Assembly: GCA_034111875.1 (NCBI GenBank)
Contig: JAWUWK010000051.1
Coordinates: 1-44,117 of the forward strand
DNA length: 44,117 nucleotides
Direction of reading: 5' to 3'
DNA from: Rs1 sp034111875
GTDB taxonomy: Bacteria; Pseudomonadota; Gammaproteobacteria; Pseudomonadales; Balneatricaceae
Of this stretch, positions 9,033 to 18,419 are shown in pieces. The stretch's first letter is position 1. The number at the start of each line of letters is the position of its first letter. Below the pieces are notes generated by a model that ran no database searches, had not been told where the DNA came from, and saw nothing but the letters and a program-made list of their open reading frames with translations. The translations under genes and the position numbers were made by a program.

Positions 9033-9640
9033 AGAAAAGTGCCTTTAAATACATTTGAGTTACTAACAAATATCGCGAGTTATCTATCATCTTAAATTAG
9101 GCAGTCGAATCACGAAAGTATGCACAAGCTCTTGATGTATATAGAAAAATATGAAGATGTCTCATCACCAATAAGGTGACCACGAGATTTTCTAATTTTA
9201 TTTGCACACCAATATTTTGCACAGCTTATTCGCGCCTAACCACCGAATCGAGGATCATCCATCAACAATTTCGAAGCGAAATTTTTCAATGATTCGAAAT
9301 GAGTGCGACTAGATAGCGCTGTTTAGTTGTCGTCAATAACGACTAGCTAGTCGTGATCAAGTGGTTCAGAGAAACAGTTGTAGTGCATATTCGCCGGAAA
9401 CTGTAAACGGTTCCAATAGATCGTGAAGTATAAAGTGTTGATGAAAAATTAGCACGTTGATGTTTTGTAAATGCTGGCTTTAAAGCTAGGAGGTAGATAT
9501 TCATAGAGGACGCTCTATTAGCGGGGCACTCTTGGTGGAGGCGCATGGGTACAAGCAGTATACCAATAGTGCCTTTTTTGTTAAGGCTCTACTCATCTGC
9601 TAAATTTAGAGAGCACATGAGTAGAGGGTAGGATCTAATA
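9033..9640. other. 608 bp intergenic region with several palindromes
   Basis: I find no convincing gene here. It holds a perfect 16 bp palindrome ACGACTAGCTAGTCGT (9339-9354) whose left arm could instead pair with GTCGT at 9329-9333, a short hairpin AATTTCG-AAG-CGAAATT (9267-9283), and an inverted repeat CTCTACTCAT / ATGAGTAGAG (9587-9596 and 9617-9626) just past the stop of the phosphate symporter gene. The rhlE promoter should lie at the left end. Confidence 0.5.
9587..9626 (-). terminator. Possible terminator hairpin after the Na/Pi symporter gene
   Basis: A 10 bp perfect stem (CTCTACTCAT with ATGAGTAGAG) and 20-base loop lies 15 bases beyond the stop codon at 9641. No T-run follows on the minus strand, so it is a weak candidate: a transcript-end stabiliser or an operator is also possible. 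Confidence 0.3.
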
Positions 9641-11269
9641 TTAGGCTTTTTCGGTGACCAAATCTTTATTGCGTTCAATTTCTAGTAATGGGTAAGCGAC
9701 ACCTGTGATGTGCCAGTTAATTCGGTTAAGCTCGCGAATGATATCTAAATGCAGCATATTATTATCGCTGCTGCCGTCATGTAATTTATTTAAATGATCT
9801 TGACTCGCTTGCTCAGTTAGCTTTTTAACTTGGCGCTTTCCCTCTAGAAGTTTATGCACTAAGTCAATATCCTGAGTGGTAAAAATACGCATCGCTAAGT
9901 GAAAATTATTTAAAACGGTTTCATGTATGGTCACTATATCGGCGAGGCCGTCATCCGAGAGTTCGACTTTATCTTGTACTTTCTTTTGTGTCATTTCAGC
10001 AATATTTTCAGTGATGTCTGCTGAATGCTCTAAATTGAGCGAAAAAGCTAAGATTCGGTTGGTCTGAGATAGTTGTTCACTTTTGAGATCTTGTCGGCCT
10101 AATTTAGTGACATATTTTGATATCTCATTGTGTAAACGATCAACAGAGCTTTCCATTTTCATTAACTCGCGGCTAGGTTCAGAGCTGTCTGAGGTTAATG
10201 CAGGTATGCAATTACTGATCATAGTGTAGACAACATCGGCCATATGCATGGTCTCGCGCATGACGCAATCGATGGCCATAGGTGGGGTTGATATTAACTT
10301 TTCGTTTAAGTAGCGTGACTCGCTAACGTTAACTGCTTTTACAGGATCTGGAATATAGCGTTTAACAATCTTGTAGGCTTTCCCCGTCAGTGGTAGGAAA
10401 ACGAAGGCCACTGCTATGTTAAATAACGTATGAAAATCAACTACCTGGCGCGCAACGCTGCTTGTATCATAAATATTCAGTAAGTCAGAAATAATATCAA
10501 TAAAAGGCAACACTGCCAGGCATGAGATAATTTTGAAACAGCTGTTGCCGATAGTGATCCTTAGTGCCTGGGGACCTTTGTTTAAGGTGGCGATCACTGC
10601 CGGAATAGTACCGCCAATATTGGCACCTAAAACCAGTACTAGGGCCAATTGGGGTGAAATGATGGCACTGGCTGAAAGTGACATAATCAGCAAGATCATG
10701 GCAATACTCGAATGACTAATCCAAGTAAGTACTATAATCAACAAAATGGCTAGCATTCTCTCATCTTCTAACGCGTGAAAGAGTTCTTGCAGTACAGCAG
10801 CTTCGCGTAATGGCCCAGTAGAAGAGCCAATCAGCTTCAAAGAAAGTAACATTAAGCCCAGCCCGATGAGAGCCATCCCCATGTGTTTGAATGAATCAGT
10901 ATTAGCGCGTCTGTGGCAGACTAGACCAAACAGAATAAGGGCAGGGGATAACCAGCTCAAATCAAAGGAGAGTACTTGGGCTACAAGGGTGGTACCTATA
11001 TCTGCACCAAGCATAACAGCGAGAGCTGGTGCTCCGGCTATAAGGCTGCGACTGGCAAAAGAAGAAATGAGCAGTGCCGTTGCGGTGCTACTTTGGAGCA
11101 CTGAGGTAATACCAACGCCTACGGCAAAAGCTGAGGTTTTATTACGCGTGAAGCGACTTATAATTCGTTTGAGATCGTTATTAAAAGCACCAATGATACC
11201 TTGTTTAACCATTTCCATGCCGAATAAAAGCAGAGAGACAGCGCCTAAAATATTAATCAAGGTATACAT
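9641..11269 (-). CDS. Na/Pi cotransporter family protein with PhoU-like C-terminus
   Basis: The 542-residue protein begins with a glycine-rich hydrophobic run (INILGAVSLLLFGMEMVKQG) and contains the repeated QSSTAT motif region (SVLQSSTATALLISSF) and a second motif GANIGGTIPAVIATLNKG, both typical of the NptA/YjbB type II sodium-phosphate symporter family. About the first 320 residues are membrane segments; the remainder is a helical PhoU-like domain (for example ISKYVTKLGRQ, EHSADITENIAEM). It imports or exports inorganic phosphate coupled to sodium across the inner membrane. It stands alone, 500 bp downstream of bepA on the same strand. Substrate direction cannot be read from sequence. Confidence 0.85.
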   Translation of the reverse strand: MYTLINILGAVSLLLFGMEMVKQGIIGAFNNDLKRIISRFTRNKTSAFAVGVGITSVLQSSTATALLISSFASRSLIAGAPALAVMLGADIGTTLVAQVLSFDLSWLSPALILFGLVCHRRANTDSFKHMGMALIGLGLMLLSLKLIGSSTGPLREAAVLQELFHALEDERMLAILLIIVLTWISHSSIAMILLIMSLSASAIISPQLALVLVLGANIGGTIPAVIATLNKGPQALRITIGNSCFKIISCLAVLPFIDIISDLLNIYDTSSVARQVVDFHTLFNIAVAFVFLPLTGKAYKIVKRYIPDPVKAVNVSESRYLNEKLISTPPMAIDCVMRETMHMADVVYTMISNCIPALTSDSSEPSRELMKMESSVDRLHNEISKYVTKLGRQDLKSEQLSQTNRILAFSLNLEHSADITENIAEMTQKKVQDKVELSDDGLADIVTIHETVLNNFHLAMRIFTTQDIDLVHKLLEGKRQVKKLTEQASQDHLNKLHDGSSDNNMLHLDIIRELNRINWHITGVAYPLLEIERNKDLVTEKA

Positions 11270-11768
11270 TTTTACTCCTGAGATAGTGAGATAGTTTCAA
11301 AAAAAATAATAGATCGATATTAAAAAAATGGCCGTTAAAAGGTATCGCTAATGCTTTCCATACGCTGTTACAGCTAAATATATATGATGTTGCAAATTAT
11401 AATAACGAGTGGATGTGTCGAATTTAATCTACTTGGTCAGTATTAGATGGCTAATAGAATGAAGATTAAGTGCGATAGCATCGCAGTAGCAAACTTGTTA
11501 GGTTGTTCATTTTTTTATCTATTTAAATGCAAGATAATTGAGGTTGTATATTTATTAAATAAACGTTTAAAGCGAGAATTTAATATAGCGACTACAAAAC
11601 AGATTTGGCCATCGTAGTAAGAGGAATAACATCTAAAGGTATGTTAAAACATAGCTGGAATACTCTCTAGTATCAATCAAATTTAACTATAGCATACTAG
11701 GTTTTTTTTTTCATTAAAGAACTATAAACTATTGATAAAAATAAATTATGTGAGTATGTGTAGGTTTT
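11270..11768. other. 499 bp intergenic region, no gene seen
   Basis: An AT-rich gap between bepA and the Na/Pi symporter gene. I see a ten-T run at 11702-11711 but no hairpin to make it a terminator, and no open frame worth reporting. The symporter promoter should be in it; no clear -35/-10 pair stood out. Confidence 0.45.
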
Positions 11769-13223
11769 TTAGTACTTTGTGTTCATAAAGTCTTCTACTT
11801 CAAGGATATGTTGTTCTAAGTCATCTAAGACGTAGATCTCTTTTGTGCTTAAACGTCGCTCTCTGCGTGCAAATGATAGTTGTTGTTTAGCACTTTGAAC
11901 TAGGCCTTTAAGTAAAAAATATTCGATTCTAGCGCTGTGTAGTTTATTTTTGTTACCTGCTAATCCTTGTGCTTCTGCAAGTAAATACCAAGCATCGATA
12001 TTATCAGGTGCGTATTCAGTGATATTTATCAAATGCTTTATAGCCTTCTTAGGTTGCTGATCCCTAATCAAAGTCTCTGCTAAGGTAAGTTGGATAGCAA
12101 GGTGTTTGGGATAGACTCGATTGAGTTGCTTTAGAGACTTTATTGCTTTAGGCAACTGCTGATTCGAGGCGCGCACTTTCGCGATGCTTATTTTGACCAT
12201 CAAGTGTTGCTTCCAGTGTCCAGGTAATTTGGCAAAATTTTGGAGCGATTCAGTATGATTTTGTGAACTTGCAGCGGCTAATGCCAAGGTGAATATATCA
12301 ATGGCTTTTTTAGTTTTCGAGGCTTGAGTACGAAAGTGATTTAGCGAAAGTTTATTCTTCTTAGCATACTTTGCCTTTATTCTCCCTTGAACGATATAAA
12401 AGTCTAAGTTAGTTTTATTTTTATTGCCTTTGGGGAGCTGCGCCGCTCGATTCTTGCTATCGGCAACTCTCGCGCTTGAGCTTGGATGAGATAGTAAAAA
12501 TTCCGGCGGAAGTGAGCCTTGTAATCTTTGGATTTCGAGCAGTCGGCTGAACATTCTAGGCATTGCATCGGGCGAATATCCTGATTTTGATAAATTCAGC
12601 ATACCTATGCGATCAGCTTCTTGTTCATTATTTCTGCTAAAAGCCAGTCTTGACGATAGCTGGCGTGCCGCGTTACTAGAAAGAACGGCTGTGCCTGCTT
12701 CTGGGTTTGCGACGGCAACCAGAATCCCTGCAACCATTGATGCAATAGCAAAGGGAGCATTTATCCTCTGTTGCTCGATTTGCGCAGCAAAATGTCTCTG
12801 GCTTAAATGTGCTAACTCGTGGCTGATTACCGAGGCGAGTTCATCTTCTGCTTTGGCGGCGAGAATTAAACCTGCATGTATACCCAGAACGCCCCCTGGC
12901 GCGGCGAATGCATTGACACTAAGATTACCAATCACAGCAAGGGAAATACGTTTATCAGTGAGTTGGCTTGTAGCCACTAAGTCCCAAACTAAATCTTGTA
13001 GATAGGATACTACTATAGGATCGTTCACACCGAAATTAGCGGCGTTAATTTTGCGGATGATACCTTGACCCAATTTATATTCCGTATCTAAAGAGACAAT
13101 TGATGAGCTGAAGTCTCCTAGTGAAGGCAGTGAATTTGCACTGATATTTGAAGACGCAGTATATACTGTGATAGCACATAGTAGGGTGCTGATGAGTGAT
13201 AGTTTGATTTTCAAGTGGGTCAT
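11769..13223 (-). CDS. bepA: M48 metalloprotease/chaperone BepA (YfgC) with TPR domain
   Basis: The 484-residue protein has a short basic N-terminus and hydrophobic signal sequence (LSLISTLLCAITVYTASS), then an M48 domain with zinc motif HELAH at 135-139 and the downstream glutamate in NNEQEADRIG. Just before it, NAFAAPGGVLGIHAGLI is the usual M48 lead-in. The C-terminal half contains tetratricopeptide-like helices (for example LAIQLTLAETLIRDQQPKKA). This is the layout of periplasmic BepA, which helps LptD mature and degrades stalled outer membrane proteins. It is divergent from tusA/perM; in E. coli bepA also lies next to perM, which supports the assignment. Confidence 0.9.
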   Translation of the reverse strand: MTHLKIKLSLISTLLCAITVYTASSNISANSLPSLGDFSSSIVSLDTEYKLGQGIIRKINAANFGVNDPIVVSYLQDLVWDLVATSQLTDKRISLAVIGNLSVNAFAAPGGVLGIHAGLILAAKAEDELASVISHELAHLSQRHFAAQIEQQRINAPFAIASMVAGILVAVANPEAGTAVLSSNAARQLSSRLAFSRNNEQEADRIGMLNLSKSGYSPDAMPRMFSRLLEIQRLQGSLPPEFLLSHPSSSARVADSKNRAAQLPKGNKNKTNLDFYIVQGRIKAKYAKKNKLSLNHFRTQASKTKKAIDIFTLALAAASSQNHTESLQNFAKLPGHWKQHLMVKISIAKVRASNQQLPKAIKSLKQLNRVYPKHLAIQLTLAETLIRDQQPKKAIKHLINITEYAPDNIDAWYLLAEAQGLAGNKNKLHSARIEYFLLKGLVQSAKQQLSFARRERRLSTKEIYVLDDLEQHILEVEDFMNTKY

Positions 13224-13923
13224 CGAGGCTATAATTCCTATACAATAATGGTGCTATAAATAACAACACAGTAAACTAAGAAGGTGGCGAAAATGTCCCT
13301 CAATGTTCACTGTGGATAACTATGCGAAATATGCGAAGTGAATGGCAAGTCCCCTACGAGTATTATGACAGCGTTAGATGACAAGTGACTAATCGCTTAG
13401 ATACCAACTCTAACCGCCGTTTGGACTTGTTCGCTGGCTCCCTAAACACCTCAGCTGGATCGTAAAGAAAAGAGTAGCCTAATCTGTATATCTCTAATGA
13501 TAGTCTTTTTAGATCGCTGAGTTTATAACGGATGTAAAACAGAATTAATGCTTATGTTAAAATAGATTGTTAGTGTAGACGCCTGTCAAGCATATAAGTT
13601 CTCTTGTATCAGGCTGCCCCCTGTATTCTAAATCTCTGCGCCTATACTGCGTTCAGTTATTAGACGTTAGCACTAGCTCTATTTCCTCGATAATTCCCCT
13701 GAACGGAGGTTTTAGCTATTTTTGTAAACAGAGAGCTTCGCAATCTAAAACACTCATTTATATAAACAGACGACGGTTTCTGGCATTAAAAATGTTTTTA
13801 TCTGATATTCCTAAGTATTAGACAGTTAATTCGAGTGATTACTTTTATCAGACGTCCAAGCGTGTCATTATTTGATGCCTAAAAATGACACATTATATTT
13901 AGGTGTCAGCGAGCGATAAAAAT
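13224..13923. other. 700 bp divergent intergenic region between bepA and tusA
   Basis: No coding frame, RNA gene or clear repeat is evident. The region should hold divergent promoters for bepA and tusA. It reads as ordinary AT-rich sequence with scattered stops in every frame. Confidence 0.4.
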
Positions 13924-14157
13924 ATGTCAGATCTACACTTCGATCAATACTTGGATGCAATGCACATCGATTGTCCATTGCCTCTGTTAAAAATGAAGCA
14001 GGCACTGCGTCACATGCGCGAGGGCGAAGTGTTGAAAGTCTGTACAACAGATGGCGGGGCTGTCAGAGATTTTAGCGCTTTCGTCGATCACAGTACACAT
14101 CAAATGCTTGAAATGTTTGAAGATGAAAGCTGTTATTTTTTTTACATCATGAATTAG
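13924..14157 (+). CDS. tusA: TusA-family sulfurtransferase
   Basis: The 77-residue product (from ATG 13924; an in-frame GTG at 13903 would add seven residues) has the TusA/SirA fold signature: LDAMHIDCPLPLLKMKQAL with the active cysteine at 17 inside CPxP, then GEVLKVCTTDGGAVRDF. TusA passes persulfide sulfur, for example to the TusBCDE relay for 2-thiouridine in tRNA. I chose the ATG because the family usually starts MSD/MSE about a dozen residues before the cysteine. Neither start has a strong ribosome binding site. It sits between bepA and perM, a conserved gammaproteobacterial neighbourhood. Confidence 0.88.
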   Translation: MSDLHFDQYLDAMHIDCPLPLLKMKQALRHMREGEVLKVCTTDGGAVRDFSAFVDHSTHQMLEMFEDESCYFFYIMN

Positions 14158-14164
14158 TTTCTAA

Positions 14165-14306
14165 TTAGAGACCTTTGCACGATGCAGTAAGCGAAGTTAA
14201 GACAGGCATCAACAAGCGAAAAAATTGAGATTATTCTTATAGATGAGAATTTTTTGTTTTCAACACCGTATTACTGAGCGTACTTATTAGTGTCAAAACC
14301 TCTAAT
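14165..14306 (-). mobile_element. MITE-like element, copy 1 (inverted relative to the others)
   Basis: Ends read TTAGAGACCTTTGCAC on the left and, reverse-complemented, TTAGAGGTTTTGACA on the right, an imperfect terminal inverted repeat. The interior, read on the minus strand, contains TACGCTCAGTAATACGG then TGTTGAAAACAA, shared with the copies at 22904 and 29785. It carries no coding sequence and separates tusA from perM. Confidence 0.6.
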
Positions 14307-14390
14307 AGTATTTGGTTTTTTTTAACAATTATAAAATGTCCACAGTCTAAATCGACCTAGAGATGTCAAAAATAAAAATGAGTATTATAG

Positions 14391-15464
14391 ATGAAAAGAA
14401 TTTTTTCAAAATGGATTGAACGCTACTTCTCAAATGAAGAGGCGTTGTTTTTATTTATTTTACTGGCGACGTCGCTAGTTATTATCTTGACATTAGGTGG
14501 TCCTTTAGCGCCTGTTATCGCGGGTTTGATTTTAGCCTTCTTGATGCAAGGTGCTGTTAGTTGGTTAAAGAAAAAAAATATATCGCATTTAGTTTCAGTA
14601 AATATCGTGTTTACTTTATTTTTTAGCGCCTTGCTGGCTTTGATTTTTGTCGTCATTCCTATCGCGTGGAAGCAATCTGCAAATCTAGTCAATGATATTC
14701 CCTATATTTTACAGCAAATCCAAGCGGGTCTGTTGGTATTGCCTGAACATTATCCTGATCTTGTTACAGCCGAGCAAATACGCCAAGTAACCGCGATGGC
14801 AACGACAGAGTTGGCAAACATTGGACAGTTAATGTTAACGTATTCGTTCAATTCTCTGGGCACTGTCGTTGCACTTCTGATCTATTTTGTACTAGTGCCG
14901 ATTTTAGTTTTTTTCTTTCTGAAAGATGGTAAGCAGCTGGTGAATTCTTGGACTGCCTTTTTACCACGCAAACGAGAAATGATGATAAAGGTTTGGCACG
15001 AAATGGATGTGCAAATTGCCAACTACATACGTGGAAAAACCTTGGAGATAGTGATTGTAGGCTCTGTCACTTATTTTATGTTTGTCGTCTTTGATCTAGA
15101 TTATGCGGCGTTACTGGCAATAATGGTTGGCTTGTCAGTTTTGGTGCCTTACATAGGCGCTGCTTTGGTGACATTGCCAGTGGCTGTCATTGGTTTCTTT
15201 CAATTTGGTTGGGGCAATGACTTTTTATACTTATTGGTCGCTTATGCTATTATCCAAGCCCTAGATGGTAATGTGCTAGTACCACTGTTATTTTCTGAGG
15301 CGGTCAATCTGCACCCGATATCTATTATTATAGCCGTCCTTGTGTTTGGAACGCTTTGGGGTTTTTGGGGAGTGTTTTTCGCCATCCCGCTGGCGACTTT
15401 AGTCAAAGCCATCGTTAATGCTTGGCCAAAACCTGTTGAGGATAATCAGGTTAACCCAGAATAG
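14391..15464 (+). CDS. perM: AI-2E family transporter, PerM-like permease
   Basis: The 357-residue protein has about eight predicted membrane helices in the arrangement of the AI-2E exporter family: two at the N-terminus (LFILLATSLVIILTLGGPLA), a cytoplasmic/periplasmic helical segment, then VLVPILVFFFLKDGKQLVNSW and the C-terminal conserved stretch around VGLSVLVPYIGAALVTLPV and LVPLLFSEAVNLHPISII. E. coli PerM belongs here and neighbours bepA. The true substrate of PerM is unsettled; some family members are Na+/H+ antiporters or autoinducer-2 exporters. The 230 bp between tusA and this gene is mostly the MITE-like element, so the two may no longer be co-transcribed. Confidence 0.85.
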   Translation: MKRIFSKWIERYFSNEEALFLFILLATSLVIILTLGGPLAPVIAGLILAFLMQGAVSWLKKKNISHLVSVNIVFTLFFSALLALIFVVIPIAWKQSANLVNDIPYILQQIQAGLLVLPEHYPDLVTAEQIRQVTAMATTELANIGQLMLTYSFNSLGTVVALLIYFVLVPILVFFFLKDGKQLVNSWTAFLPRKREMMIKVWHEMDVQIANYIRGKTLEIVIVGSVTYFMFVVFDLDYAALLAIMVGLSVLVPYIGAALVTLPVAVIGFFQFGWGNDFLYLLVAYAIIQALDGNVLVPLLFSEAVNLHPISIIIAVLVFGTLWGFWGVFFAIPLATLVKAIVNAWPKPVEDNQVNPE

Positions 15465-15879
15465 TGCAAATCAGGCCTAATCATAATTATTACATTTGCA
15501 AATACGTCATTAAAAACAAATTTAAATTACATATTTACGTGAGTAAACTTTTTTGCACGCTTTTGCTTAGTCTTTACTCCATCCATAATCTTATACGCAG
15601 GTCTAATTATAATTTTTCGTGTGCATTAGCGTTGATTATACAGTGGATAACCACTTCATATAGGGCGATCACTATTTTACAGATGAGACAAAAATTGGCA
15701 TATTATGTTAGAAAAATCATGGCATTATTCTGAAACGTGAAGTGAATCAAGCTGAACAAGAGAAAATTCATGAGTGTTTTTTCAAATTGGATTCAAACTT
15801 CTTTTACTCTGGTCTGATTCCCTTATCGTTGAAAGCTTTATAATCCTCACAAAACCTGTTTTCCAAGCTAGGCAGAAAA
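15465..15879. other. 415 bp intergenic region
   Basis: Between perM and the DUF445 gene. It contains only an 89-codon open frame starting with a GTG inside the perM stop, of AT-driven composition and without family resemblance, which I do not accept as a gene. No terminator is obvious. Confidence 0.4.
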
Positions 15880-16581
15880 ATGAATAAGAGCATTTATACC
15901 AATCTGTGTGCATTAACACTGTTACTATTATCCATTATATTAGAGAATAGTTTACTCTATTCTATTGCTGTTTTCTCTCTAGCTGGGGCGATAACAAATT
16001 GGTTAGCTATTCATATGTTGTTTGAAAAAGTCCCTGGTTTATATGGGTCTGGGGTTATACCGGCGCGCTTTGAAGAATTTAAAGCAGCGATTAAAATGAT
16101 GATGATGCAGCAGTTTTTTAGTACAGATAACGTCGAAAAATTTATGCATGATAATCTTAAAAACGGAGAGCTGGATTTACAATCGGTTATTTCGGAAGTA
16201 GATTTTGCGCCCACCTTTGATGGCTTGCTTGAAGTGATAAAAGCGTCTCCGTTTGGCGCGATGTTAGAAATGGCCGGTGGTGCAGTGGCGTTAGAGCCAA
16301 TGCGACAGCCTTTTGTGAATAAGATACAAGCATCATTAATTGAAACGACGCAAACAAAACACTTTAAACAATTAATAGCTAATAAGTTACAACAGTCATC
16401 AAGCGTATCTGAAATAGTCAATAATGTGGAAAAATTAATAGAGCAACGTCTGCAAGAGTTGACACCTGCATTAGTTAAACAAATTGTACAGGCGATGATT
16501 AAACAGCATTTAGGTTGGTTGGTTGTCTGGGGCGGTGTTTTTGGTGGGCTTATTGGTGCCTTAGCTTTTATTTGGAATTAG
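15880..16581 (+). CDS. DUF445 family inner membrane protein
   Basis: The 233-residue protein has a hydrophobic N-terminus of two helices (LCALTLLLLSIILENSLLYSIAVF, then LAGAITNWLAIHMLFEKVPGLYGSG) and a C-terminal anchor (GWLVVWGGVFGGLIGALAFIW). The sequence GAITNWLAIHMLF is the characteristic core of DUF445 (YheB/YjiN-like) proteins, and GSGVIPARFEEFK follows as in that family. The middle is amphipathic helices. Function of this family is unknown; membrane location is clear. It starts at ATG 15880 following a weak purine stretch and is 63 bases upstream of the cvfB-like gene, probably in one transcript with it. Confidence 0.8.
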   Translation: MNKSIYTNLCALTLLLLSIILENSLLYSIAVFSLAGAITNWLAIHMLFEKVPGLYGSGVIPARFEEFKAAIKMMMMQQFFSTDNVEKFMHDNLKNGELDLQSVISEVDFAPTFDGLLEVIKASPFGAMLEMAGGAVALEPMRQPFVNKIQASLIETTQTKHFKQLIANKLQQSSSVSEIVNNVEKLIEQRLQELTPALVKQIVQAMIKQHLGWLVVWGGVFGGLIGALAFIWN

Positions 16582-16644
16582 CAGGCTTGCTTAGTTCATT
16601 TTCAAACCCTTAGAAATATTGTTAAAAAATAAAGAGAGTTGGCT

Positions 16645-17472
16645 GTGATTGAAATAGGCAAAATGAATAAGTTGGAAGTGATTCGCGAAGCTGACTTCGG
16701 TGTGTATTTAGAAGGTGGTAAATACGGTGGCATTTTGTTAGCTAAACTAGAAGTACCTGCAAATTGTAAAAAAGGCGATAGTCTCGAAGTCTTTGTTTAT
16801 TTAGACTCCGATGATTATGTTATAGCGACATTAGCCAAGCCATTGGTAGAGGTTGACCAGTTCGCTACATTGACTGTAGCTGAAGTCAACGATACCGGCG
16901 CTTTTCTCGATTGGGGGTTGCCTAAGCAGTTATTGGTCCCCTACGCTGAACAACGTAAAACGCTAGAGCAGGGACAGAGAATAACGGTCAGAGTCTATTT
17001 GGATAATACCGGTAGAATAGCGGCGTCAACCAAGTTAGATAAGTTTTTAAAAAATGATTCAAGCAATCTCAATGTCGGTGATGAAGTACAAATGTTTGTA
17101 GTGCGTAAAAATGATATAGGTTTTAGCGTGATCCTCGATGATTTGTACTGGGCTGTATTGCACGCTAAAGATGTGTTTAGAACAGTGCGGCCAGGACATA
17201 AACGCAAAGGTTATATCAAGCGGCTTTTAGAGCACGACAAGATAGATGTTATGCTTGAAAAGCCCGGCTACGCTAAAGTGGACGAGTTAAGTCAGAGCAT
17301 TTTAGATGACCTAGAAGATCGCGGTGGTTTTAGTGCGCTCAGTGACAAGTCTAAGCCCGAAGACATTTACCAGCAGTTTGGTATCAGCAAAAAGTCTTAT
17401 AAAATGGCCATAGGGACTTTAAAAAAATTGGGACGTATTGAAATTACTGCCGAGGGAATCCGTTTAAAGTAA
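16645..17472 (+). CDS. S1 RNA-binding protein, CvfB/YitL-like
   Basis: I choose GTG 16645, six bases after AAAGAGAG, rather than TTG 16639, which would touch the ribosome binding site; the resulting start VIEIGKMNKLEV fits the family pattern MIxIGxxNxLxV. The protein has tandem S1-like folds: FGVYLEGGKYGGILL, then LTVAEVNDTGAFLDWGLPKQLLVPYAEQ, and ends in a winged-helix region (EDIYQQFGISKKSYKMAIGTLKKLGRI). CvfB proteins bind RNA; in Firmicutes they influence virulence gene expression, but the role in gammaproteobacteria is not defined. It is convergent with rluE with only five bases between stops. Confidence 0.85.
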   Translation: MIEIGKMNKLEVIREADFGVYLEGGKYGGILLAKLEVPANCKKGDSLEVFVYLDSDDYVIATLAKPLVEVDQFATLTVAEVNDTGAFLDWGLPKQLLVPYAEQRKTLEQGQRITVRVYLDNTGRIAASTKLDKFLKNDSSNLNVGDEVQMFVVRKNDIGFSVILDDLYWAVLHAKDVFRTVRPGHKRKGYIKRLLEHDKIDVMLEKPGYAKVDELSQSILDDLEDRGGFSALSDKSKPEDIYQQFGISKKSYKMAIGTLKKLGRIEITAEGIRLK

Positions 17473-17477
17473 GTGAC

Positions 17478-18131
17478 TTAATCACTGGGTTTTCTATTCT
17501 TCTGGCGATTGTATAATTTGCTATTCTCAAGGTGGTATCTAGGCTGCCCAGCCCTTGGATGTCTGCCAACATTTTTCTGCTGTGTGGGTAAGTGCCAGGT
17601 TTCTTTTCTGCTCGTGCCCGGCGCAAGATTATCAATGCTCCAGTCGCCAATCGCGGAGCGAATCAATCGCAATGTGGGGTAACCTACTGCCGAGGTCATG
17701 CGCCGCACTTGGCGGTTTTTACCCTCTTTTATACTTAACTCAATCCATGAAGTGGGCTTTTTTTTACGCTCTCTTATAGGTGGGTTTCTTATCCAAATCT
17801 GCGGCTCATCGATTAATTTTGCCTTGGCAGGTTTTGTTTTACCATCTTTCAACTGCACCCCTTTTATCAATTTATCTAGGGACAGTTGATCAATTTCACC
17901 CTCGACTTGAACCCAGTAGGTTTTTTCTAATTTGAAGGCTGGATTCGCCAGTTGATGTTGTGCTTGGCCATCATCGGTGAGTATTAATAAGCCTTCAGAG
18001 TCATAGTCTAGTCTGCCTGCAGGATAAAAGCCTCTCTCGGTGATAAAGTGTTTTAGCGTAGCGCGCTCACCATCGTCAGTGAATTGACTTAGCACTTGGA
18101 AAGGTTTATTGAGTAGTATTAAATTGGCCAA
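17478..18131 (-). CDS. rluE: 23S rRNA pseudouridine synthase RluE
   Basis: The 217-residue protein lacks an S4 domain and starts directly with LILLNKPFQVLSQFTD. It contains the RsuA-family catalytic segment YPAGRLDYDSEGLLILTDDG with the active aspartate in GRLDYDSEG, then LEKTYWVQVEG and the tail KEGKNRQVRRMTSAVGYPTLRLIRSAIG. Length and lack of S4 match RluE, which makes pseudouridine 2457 in 23S rRNA. After the core it has a basic extension ending KLYNRQKNRKPSD. It is convergent with the cvfB-like gene. Confidence 0.9.
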   Translation of the reverse strand: MANLILLNKPFQVLSQFTDDGERATLKHFITERGFYPAGRLDYDSEGLLILTDDGQAQHQLANPAFKLEKTYWVQVEGEIDQLSLDKLIKGVQLKDGKTKPAKAKLIDEPQIWIRNPPIRERKKKPTSWIELSIKEGKNRQVRRMTSAVGYPTLRLIRSAIGDWSIDNLAPGTSRKETWHLPTQQKNVGRHPRAGQPRYHLENSKLYNRQKNRKPSD

Positions 18132-18419
18132 AAAAATCCCGCAAAAACGTTGACTAAAGTAACCTATTATACGGGTCGCTAGCCTAGTGTGATAGTGCTA
18201 GGTGTATTATGGGGGTCTGTAAACTCAGAATTAAGAATAAAAAATCAGCATATATTGAGCTAAACTAGGTCATCATTAGGTAATAATTGTGGGTGTTTTA
18301 GCTGAGTGTTTCTGGAAGGGGGGATGCAAATACAGTGGAAATACATGAGGGGCTAGTTGTCATTGCAAGTGTTACCTTATCAACTAGAACTAGTGCCTCT
18401 CATGAGTTTTCACAAATGC

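Noticed and set aside
9343..9546. 67-codon minus-strand frame upstream of rhlE
   Set aside because: No recognisable motif and no ribosome binding site. A decayed gene is possible but unsupported.
10866..11294. 142-codon plus-strand frame opposite the Na/Pi symporter
   Set aside because: Lies fully antisense to a clearly conserved membrane protein gene; its residues are the mirror of that gene's codons.
11702..11711. Run of ten T after bepA as a terminator
   Set aside because: It is on the plus strand relative to genes read on the minus strand and has no stem beside it.
15464..15733. 89-codon frame after perM
   Set aside because: GTG start inside the perM stop, no ribosome binding site, composition typical of AT-rich non-coding sequence, no family resemblance.
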